Origin: an uncultured Roseiarcus sp.
Lineage (GTDB): Bacteria > Pseudomonadota > Alphaproteobacteria > Rhizobiales > Beijerinckiaceae
DNA length: 53,722 bases
NCBI GenBank assembly: GCA_945957375.1
Contig: CAMFKX010000005.1
Span: 1-53,722, forward strand
Reading direction: 5' to 3'
Position numbers and translations under genes: made by a program. Below the pieces are notes generated by a model. It was not told the DNA's origin. It ran no database searches and was given only the letters and a program-made list of their open reading frames with translations. This document shows, one piece after another, positions 48,472 through 53,722 of this stretch. How positions within the stretch are numbered: position 1 is the first letter of the stretch; each line of letters begins with the position of its first letter.

Positions 48472-48873
48472 TCAGGGCTTGGCGACGCTGATCACCCTGA
48501 AGGTGAGCAACTGGCCCTCGTCTCGCACTGAGACATACTCGCCGACCTGGAACGCGTGGTCGCCGAAGCGGTAGCCCTCGTCCTCGTCGTCCCCCGCGGC
48601 TTTCGGGGTCTTCCATTCGAAGGCCCAAGTCGACCCGCCCCTCCCGCCGGCGCGGTGGACCAGCAGCCCCTGCATCGTCGGCTCGTCGGCCCAGAAGCGA
48701 TGGGCGAAACACTCGCCGCGATGCTCCTTCCAGGCGTCGACGTCGATCCGCCCGCCCTCGTTCAGCGGCGCGACGAAGTCGTAGCCGTGCCGGATCGAGC
48801 CTTCGGGAAATTCCTTTGATCGCGCGGCGTGAAGGGTAACCTTGCGCAGCACGGCGTGGGCGCCCGCGGTCAT
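48472..48873 (-). CDS. Conserved hypothetical protein (acidic, soluble)
   Basis: A 133-residue acidic soluble protein with no signal peptide or membrane segment. It contains SIRHGYDFVAPLNEGGRID, ECFAHRFWADEP, GLLVHRAGG and GYRFGDHAFQVGEYVSV. It reads like a small conserved enzyme-free domain known in several Hyphomicrobiales, but I do not recognise a family. It is convergent with the flavin reductase gene (nine-base gap). Confidence 0.6.
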   Translation of the reverse strand: MTAGAHAVLRKVTLHAARSKEFPEGSIRHGYDFVAPLNEGGRIDVDAWKEHRGECFAHRFWADEPTMQGLLVHRAGGRGGSTWAFEWKTPKAAGDDEDEGYRFGDHAFQVGEYVSVRDEGQLLTFRVISVAKP

Positions 48874-49001
48874 CGATGCATACTCCTCGTTTCCGTCGGC
48901 CCTCGGATCGGAGCCGTTCGAATCGCCTTCCTACATAGCGGATCGATCCGGCCGACGCGAACACAGCGTCGCCGCCGACCGTCCGCGCCGGCTGACCGCG
49001 C

Positions 49002-50228
49002 TCAATCCAGCATCAGACTGACCATGCCGTCCGCCAGTTTCGGCTCGAACCAGGTCGATTTCGGCGGCATGATCTTTCCCGCCTCCGCGACCGCGATCAG
49101 GTCGGCCATCGTCGTGGGGAAGAGCGCGAAGGCGATCGCCGCCTTGCCGGAATTGACCAGCCGCTCCAGCTCCTCGAGCCCCCGGCCGCCGCCGACGAAG
49201 TCGATGCGCTTGTCGCGGCGCGGGTCGGTGACGCCGAAGATCGGCTCGATGATGGTCCGGGCGAGCAGCGTCACCGGCAGCCGCGCGACCGGGTCGCCGC
49301 TCGCCTCGGCCTCGGCCAGGAATTCCGGCCTGAGCCTCAGGCGATGCCAGCGGCCCCCGAGCGCCATGCCGACTTCGTCGGGCCGACTCGGACGAACCGG
49401 GCCGTCGCTCGGCTCGACCGCCCAACGCTGGGCGATTTCGACCAGAACCTGCGCCGGCGTCCGGCCGTTCAGGTCGCGCATGACGCGGTTGTAGTCGAGA
49501 ATGGTCATCTGCTGCTCGGGCAGCAGCACGGCCAGGAACGCCCCGTCCTTGACGCCGCGCGCCTCGGCCACGCGCAGCGCCGCGGCGGAGCGGTGGTGGC
49601 CGTCAGCGATATAGAGCGCGGGCAGCGCGTCGACGAGGCGGGTGAGTTCGGCGACGGCCGCTTCGTCGACGAGCGGCCACATCTCGTGACGCACCCCGTC
49701 GTCGGCGGTCACGTCGACCGCAGGCGCGCCCGCGGAGGCGCGGGCGAGCAGCGCGTCGATCGCCGGCGTCTCGGGATAGGCAAGCATCACCGGCCCGGTC
49801 TGCCCGCCGACCGCCTCGATCTGGCGGACCCGGTCGTCCTCCTTGGCGAGCGTCGTCAGTTCATGCTTGCGGATGCGGTTTTCGGCGTAGGCCGCCAGCG
49901 ACGCCGCCGCCGCGAAACCGGTCTCGACCCGATCGCGCCAGGTCAGGCGATAGACGTAATAGGCGGGCTTCTCGTCGCGGACGAGCACGCCGGCCTCGAT
50001 CATCCGTTTCAGGTTGGCGGCCGCCGTCGCGTAGACCACGGGATCGTAGAGGTCGATCGCCGGGTCGAGGTCGATCTCGGCCTTCGACACATGCAGGAAG
50101 CTCCACGGCTTGCCCTTCGCCCGCTCGCGCGCCTCGGCGCTCGACAGCACGTCGTAGGGCGGGGCCAGAACCTCGGCGGCGCGGCCGGGCGCGGGACGCA
50201 GGGCGCGAAAGGGCTGGATCAGGCTCAA
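49002..50228 (-). CDS. DUF1015 family protein
   Basis: A 408-residue DUF1015 protein. The family opening is SLIQPFRALRP ... LAPPYDVLSSAEARE, and GHHRSAAALRVAE and the C-terminal LFPTTMADLIAVAEAGKIMPPKSTWFEPK are present. Members are often next to serA/serC/serB genes, as here two genes away from serB, and a role in serine metabolism or phosphoserine handling has been suggested but not proven. The TTG start at 50228 has GGGAG seven bases upstream. The ATG-less longer frame to 50426 is not coding-like. Confidence 0.87.
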   Translation of the reverse strand: MSLIQPFRALRPAPGRAAEVLAPPYDVLSSAEARERAKGKPWSFLHVSKAEIDLDPAIDLYDPVVYATAAANLKRMIEAGVLVRDEKPAYYVYRLTWRDRVETGFAAAASLAAYAENRIRKHELTTLAKEDDRVRQIEAVGGQTGPVMLAYPETPAIDALLARASAGAPAVDVTADDGVRHEMWPLVDEAAVAELTRLVDALPALYIADGHHRSAAALRVAEARGVKDGAFLAVLLPEQQMTILDYNRVMRDLNGRTPAQVLVEIAQRWAVEPSDGPVRPSRPDEVGMALGGRWHRLRLRPEFLAEAEASGDPVARLPVTLLARTIIEPIFGVTDPRRDKRIDFVGGGRGLEELERLVNSGKAAIAFALFPTTMADLIAVAEAGKIMPPKSTWFEPKLADGMVSLMLD

Positions 50229-50373
50229 GGGCGGGCTCCCGGTTTCACCGGCTTTAGCGCCGGGCGGCCGGGAATGGCAAGGCGGCCGCCGACCTTCGGG
50301 CGAATCGCGGCATGGTCTCATTCGGCAGCGCGGCGTTCCCGAACCACAACGCGCAGCCACGCGATCGACAGCC

Positions 50374-51315
50374 TCACCCCGCCGCGATTCCGTCTTGCTG
50401 CTCCAGCGCCGCCCGCCCCGCCGCAACCGCCGCCTCGGGCGCGACCCAGTCGAACCCGGCGAGCTGATGCCGCGCCCAGGTGAACTGGCGCTTGGCGTAG
50501 TGACGGGTGTCGAGCTTTCCCCGCGTCGCGGCCTCCGCGAGCGACAGCCGCCCTTCGAGATGGGCGATCAGATGCGGGACCCCATGGGCGCGCATGACGG
50601 GGAGCGCCGGGTCCAGCTTTCGCGCCGCGAGTTTTTCGACCTCGGCCAGCGCGCCTTCCTCGAGCATCGCCTCGAAGCGGGCGTCGATGCGGGCGTAGAG
50701 CGCGTCGCGGTCGGGCGCGAGGAACAGGCCGCGCCATGAGCCCTCCGCCAGGACCGGGGCGCCGCGGGCGCCCTGGAACGTCGCGAGCGGACGGCCGGTC
50801 GCGGCGAAGACCTCGAGCGCGCGAAGAATCCGCTGGCGGTCGTTGGCCTTGAGCCGCGCGGCGGTCTCGGGATCGGCCGCGGCGAGCTCGGCGTGGAGGT
50901 CGGGCGTCTCGCGCCCCTCCGCCTGCGTCCGCACCGCGGCGCGGATCGCGTCGGGCACCGCCGGCATGTCCGACAACCCTTGCGTCAGGGCGCGGAAATA
51001 GAGGCCGGTGCCGCCGACGAAAAGCGCCGGGCGATCGCCGGCGTCGGTCAGGATCTCCCGCGCCCGGCGCGCCCAGCGACCGACCGACCAATTGACCGCG
51101 CCGTCGATTTCGCCGAAGAGGCGGTGCGGCGCCTGCTCCTCCTCCGCGCGCGTCGGGCGCGCGGTGAGAATGCGCAGATCGGCGTAGACCTGCATCGAAT
51201 CGGCGTTGACCACGATCGCGCCGTATTCCTTGGCCAGAGCCAGCGCCGCGGCGGTCTTGCCGCTCGCCGTCGGTCCCGCGAGGAGGAGCGCCCGTCTCAA
51301 GCCGTCGCGCCCCAT
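50374..51315 (-). CDS. miaA: tRNA dimethylallyltransferase
   Basis: A 313-residue MiaA that isoprenylates A37 of tRNAs reading UNN codons. It has the P-loop GPTASGKT (residues 14-21), NADSMQVY and the tRNA-binding segment [18 protein letters not shown]. The C-terminal [11 protein letters not shown] is also present. Only 18 bases separate its ATG from that of the divergent serB at 51334. Confidence 0.95.
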   Translation of the reverse strand: MGRDGLRRALLLAGPTASGKTAAALALAKEYGAIVVNADSMQVYADLRILTARPTRAEEEQAPHRLFGEIDGAVNWSVGRWARRAREILTDAGDRPALFVGGTGLYFRALTQGLSDMPAVPDAIRAAVRTQAEGRETPDLHAELAAADPETAARLKANDRQRILRALEVFAATGRPLATFQGARGAPVLAEGSWRGLFLAPDRDALYARIDARFEAMLEEGALAEVEKLAARKLDPALPVMRAHGVPHLIAHLEGRLSLAEAATRGKLDTRHYAKRQFTWARHQLAGFDWVAPEAAVAAGRAALEQQDGIAAG

Positions 51316-51333
51316 TCTATGCCTGGAACCTGC

Positions 51334-52230
51334 ATGCTCTCGACCGTTCTCGTCGCCACCTTGATCGCCGACCCCGCGAAGGCGCCGCTCTCCGATGCCC
51401 GAATTGACCAGACCGCGCTAGCCCTGGGCGGGATCGAGCGGCGGCGCTGGCTCGACGAGGGCGTCGCCGCCGACCTCGTCTTCACCGGCGACCTCGCCGC
51501 GGCGCGGGCGACGCTCGCGGCGCATTTCGCCGGCGAGCCGGTCGACGCGATCGTCCAGCCGCTCGCGGGCCGGGAAAAGAAGTTGCTCGTCGCCGATATG
51601 GACTCGACCCTGATCGGACAGGAATGCGTCGACGAACTGGCGGCCGTCGTCGGCCTCGGCGAACACGTGGCGGCGATCACGGAGCGCGCCATGCGCGGCG
51701 AGCTCGCCTTCGAGCCGGCGCTGCGCGAGCGGGTGGCCCTGCTCGCCGGCCTGCCGCTCGACGTGATCGACGACGTGCTCGAGAGCCGCATCGAACTCAA
51801 TCCGGGCGCGAACACGCTGGCGCACACCATGCGCGCCCGCGGCGCCCGGGTGGTCATCGTGTCGGGCGGCTTCCGCCAGTTCACCTCCGCCGTGGCCGCG
51901 CTGATCGGCGCCGACGAGGACCGCGCCAATACGCTCGGAATCGCCGACGGCCTGCTGACCGGGACGATCGAGGAGCCGATTCTCGGCCGCGAGGCCAAGC
52001 GCCAAGCCCTGCTCGAGATCGCCGCCGGCATGCAGCTTCCGATCGAGGCGACGCTCGCGGTGGGCGACGGCGCCAACGATCTCGCCATGCTCGCCGCCGC
52101 CGGCCTCGGCGTCGCCTATCGCGCCAAGCCGCAGGTGGCCGCCGCGGCGGACGCCCGGATCGACCACGGCGACCTGACCGCGCTGCTCTATGCGCAGGGC
52201 GTGTCGCGTTCGGAATTCGTCGAAGGGTGA
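51334..52230 (+). CDS. serB: Phosphoserine phosphatase
   Basis: A 298-residue SerB with an N-terminal ACT-like part and a HAD hydrolase core. The nucleophile is Asp88 (DMDSTLIG), followed by SGGFRQFT, the catalytic Lys region in [11 protein letters not shown], and [10 protein letters not shown]. It makes L-serine from phosphoserine. ATG 51334 is preferred, with ATG 51319 as an alternative. It is divergent from miaA and four bases from the cdh-like gene. Confidence 0.95.
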   Translation: MLSTVLVATLIADPAKAPLSDARIDQTALALGGIERRRWLDEGVAADLVFTGDLAAARATLAAHFAGEPVDAIVQPLAGREKKLLVADMDSTLIGQECVDELAAVVGLGEHVAAITERAMRGELAFEPALRERVALLAGLPLDVIDDVLESRIELNPGANTLAHTMRARGARVVIVSGGFRQFTSAVAALIGADEDRANTLGIADGLLTGTIEEPILGREAKRQALLEIAAGMQLPIEATLAVGDGANDLAMLAAAGLGVAYRAKPQVAAAADARIDHGDLTALLYAQGVSRSEFVEG

Positions 52231-52234
52231 GCCG

Positions 52235-53035
52235 GTGACGCTTCGCGACAGCTTGGCGCGCCGGCTCTCGGCGGTCTTGATCGGCGCGCTGGCGCTGACC
52301 GCCAGCGCCGCCCTGGCGCTCGCCTCGGAGCGCAACGCGCTTTGGCATGTGGTGCGCGCCTGCGCCGCCGACGCGCGGCTCACGTCGCTGCCGTTTCCCT
52401 GCCTAGCGGTCGACCTCACGGGAGGCGTCGAGCGCGGCCATATCCTGCTTCGGCCGCCCTGGGCGAACGACCTGATCCTGTCGCCGACCCGGCGCAGCAT
52501 CGGCGTCGAGGACCCGTTCCTGCAGTCGCCCGAGGCGCCCAATTACTTCGCCGAGGCGTGGCAGGCACGCTCGATGATCAAGACGGTCAACGGCCAGCCG
52601 CCGGCGCGCGATCAGGTCGCGCTGATCGTCAACGCGGGCAACGTCCGGGCGCAGGACCAGCTTCACATCCACATCGGCTGCCTCGACGAGAAATTCCGGC
52701 GGTCCCTCGCCGCCGTCGCCCCCTCGGTCCCGCGCGACAGGTGGACCCAGATCGGCTTCATCAAGCGTTACGAGGCTCTGTGGGCGCTGCGGGTGAAGAG
52801 CGAGGCCCTGAAGGGCGTCAATCCCTTCCGCCTCGTCCACCGCGGCTTCGACGGCGCGGTGCGCAACCCGGCCGACGAGATGATCATGGTGGCGGGCGCC
52901 CGCGTCGACGACGCAGACGAATTCCTGATCGTGGTCGTGTACGGCCGGGCGCCCCGCCCCTGGCTGAAGATCGGCTCGGAGGACTTCATCGACCGCAAAT
53001 GCGTCGGCGACGGCGCGGTCGAGGCGCTGCGCTGA
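52235..53035 (+). CDS. cdh: CDP-diacylglycerol pyrophosphatase
   Basis: A 266-residue Cdh-family protein with an N-terminal hydrophobic signal-like segment (ARRLSAVLIGALALTASAALALA). The catalytic HxHxxC pattern is His144, His146 and Cys149 (QLHIHIGCL), as in E. coli Cdh. It hydrolyses CDP-diacylglycerol to phosphatidate and CMP, at the membrane. The GTG start at 52235 has AAGGGTGA upstream. It follows serB directly. Confidence 0.88.
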   Translation: MTLRDSLARRLSAVLIGALALTASAALALASERNALWHVVRACAADARLTSLPFPCLAVDLTGGVERGHILLRPPWANDLILSPTRRSIGVEDPFLQSPEAPNYFAEAWQARSMIKTVNGQPPARDQVALIVNAGNVRAQDQLHIHIGCLDEKFRRSLAAVAPSVPRDRWTQIGFIKRYEALWALRVKSEALKGVNPFRLVHRGFDGAVRNPADEMIMVAGARVDDADEFLIVVVYGRAPRPWLKIGSEDFIDRKCVGDGAVEALR

Positions 53036-53037
53036 CG

Positions 53038-53722
53038 CTACCGGCCGCAGGCGACCGCGGCGACCGAGGCTCCGGCGCGCGCGGCGATCTCGCCGACGCT
53101 GAGCGGCGGCGAAGACGCGAGCGGGGTCAGCGCGCCGCCGCCGAGGAACCCGCCGATCGCCTCGGCGTCGATCAGCGGGTGCGCCGCGGCGAGCGGCGCG
53201 TCGCCGACCCGCTTCGGCTCTTCGGCGATCGGGCCGACGAGGCCGGCAAGCCCGCCGGATCGGTCGAACACGGCGCCGCCCGCCCCGCTGCGCTCGAGCG
53301 CGGCGACGACGCCGCCGTCGGCGGCGGACACGGCGGGAGTCGCCGAAACCCCGCCCCCGCCCGCGCTGAGCACGACGAGGTCGGGAGACCGCGTCCCGCC
53401 TTTCGGCGCCTCCACGCCCGCGCCGAAGCCGCCCGAGAGCAGCGCCAGGCCGGTCCCTGCGTCGGCGCGCTCGATCTTGGCCGGCGCCCCGGCGACGCTC
53501 GGGTTCGGGCAATCCTCGGGCTTCAGCACCGTCACGGCGCGGCCGGGCGCGACGATCAGCGCCGTCGCCGTCGGCTTCGGCGCAGCCGGCGGGGCACCCG
53601 CTTCGGCCGAAGCGCCGCTCGCTGCGGCCGCCGTCTTGTCGGAGCCCGGCTGCGGGAATGCGACAAAGGAATTGGCGACCGCGATCGCGACGCGGTCGAG
53701 GTCGGCGCGCGCGGGATAGGCG
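53038..53722 (-). CDS. C-terminal part of a trypsin-like/peptidoglycan-binding-type protein, cut by the window edge
   Basis: The frame is open from the stop at 53038 to the window end, so the N-terminus lies outside. The visible 227 residues start LDRVAIAVANSFVAFPQPGSD, then a Pro/Ala linker, then a beta-rich domain (KPTATALIVAPGRAVTVL ... LVVLSAGGG). The segment SGAGGAVFDRSGGLAGLVG occupies the place of the GNSGGP serine loop of chymotrypsin-fold proteases but lacks the serine. An inactive S1-like domain, perhaps joined to a peptidoglycan-binding N-terminus, is the best reading. It ends two bases after the stop of the convergent cdh gene. Confidence 0.55.
   Translation of the reverse strand, partial: AYPARADLDRVAIAVANSFVAFPQPGSDKTAAAASGASAEAGAPPAAPKPTATALIVAPGRAVTVLKPEDCPNPSVAGAPAKIERADAGTGLALLSGGFGAGVEAPKGGTRSPDLVVLSAGGGGVSATPAVSAADGGVVAALERSGAGGAVFDRSGGLAGLVGPIAEEPKRVGDAPLAAAHPLIDAEAIGGFLGGGALTPLASSPPLSVGEIAARAGASVAAVACGR

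Noticed and set aside
1-53722. CRISPR array, tRNA or rRNA genes, integrase or att site for the phage block
   Set aside because: No direct-repeat/spacer pattern, no cloverleaf-like CCA-type gene and no recombinase were seen by eye in either strand.

Overview
The window is GC-rich DNA from an alphaproteobacterium, most likely an order Hyphomicrobiales (Rhizobiales) member of the Beijerinckiaceae/Methylocystaceae type. This rests on gene content and order: lgt-midA-pgeF, divergent miaA/serB, a zf-CHCC protein beside a flavoprotein monooxygenase, AapQMP, heterotetrameric sarcosine oxidase soxBDAG, and GC-rich interspersed hairpin repeats. No rRNA, tRNA, CRISPR array or integrase was seen. The first ~85 bases are G/C homopolymer runs that look like a low-quality contig end.

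Layout. (1) 265-11189, plus strand: the distal part of a prophage or tail-like element. It holds a tail-tip module in the order also found in gene transfer agents (DUF2460, DUF2163, NlpC/P60 peptidase, PF13550 tail protein), then receptor or fibre-like proteins (two with Sec signal peptides), an SGNH esterase, and a lysis cassette (amidase endolysin, holin-like protein, lipoprotein, membrane coiled-coil protein). The head and packaging genes would lie left of the window. (2) 11193-16629: housekeeping genes (ybgC, fmt, patatin, purD, AGE-family isomerase, small secreted Cys protein). (3) 16639-23405: creA, an ATP-grasp/alpha-E fusion with a transglutaminase partner, a zinc-finger protein, an FAD monooxygenase and a BenE transporter. 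(4) 23475-24249: a RAYT (REP-associated tyrosine transposase) gene inside perfect 13-bp inverted repeats. (5) 24260-27295: amino-acid ABC transporter aapQMP without its binding protein. (6) 27601-30736: a small exopolysaccharide export cluster (EpsL-, EpsE- and EpsG-like). (7) 31170-39099: a one-carbon demethylation operon (dimethylglycine/sarcosine dehydrogenase-like protein, TetR, soxBDAG). (8) 39251-41423: a low-GC insert with a DarT1-type DNA ADP-ribosyltransferase toxin, its NADAR-type antitoxin, and an orphan membrane-anchored coiled-coil protein. (9) 41562-53722: pncA, a UPF0104 membrane protein, class IV aminotransferase plus sulfotransferase-like protein, lgt-midA-pgeF, flavin reductase, an unknown protein, DUF1015, miaA, serB, cdh and a truncated gene at the right edge.

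The most notable observation is in region 8. The sequence downstream of the antitoxin's stop codon, apparently intergenic, keeps coding for 74 residues in the -1 frame with a family-like C-terminus. A single missing base near 39475 would explain this. The antitoxin gene is therefore frameshifted, by mutation, sequencing error or recoding, while the DarT1 toxin upstream reads intact. The orphan gene next to it on the low-GC insert may be a third component. Other points worth a check are an EpsG-like protein whose P-loop lacks the basic residue, a near-palindromic operator candidate upstream of the demethylation operon, an interspersed repeat that supplies the N-terminus of the phage NlpC peptidase, and a trypsin-like domain at the right edge that seems to have lost its catalytic serine.
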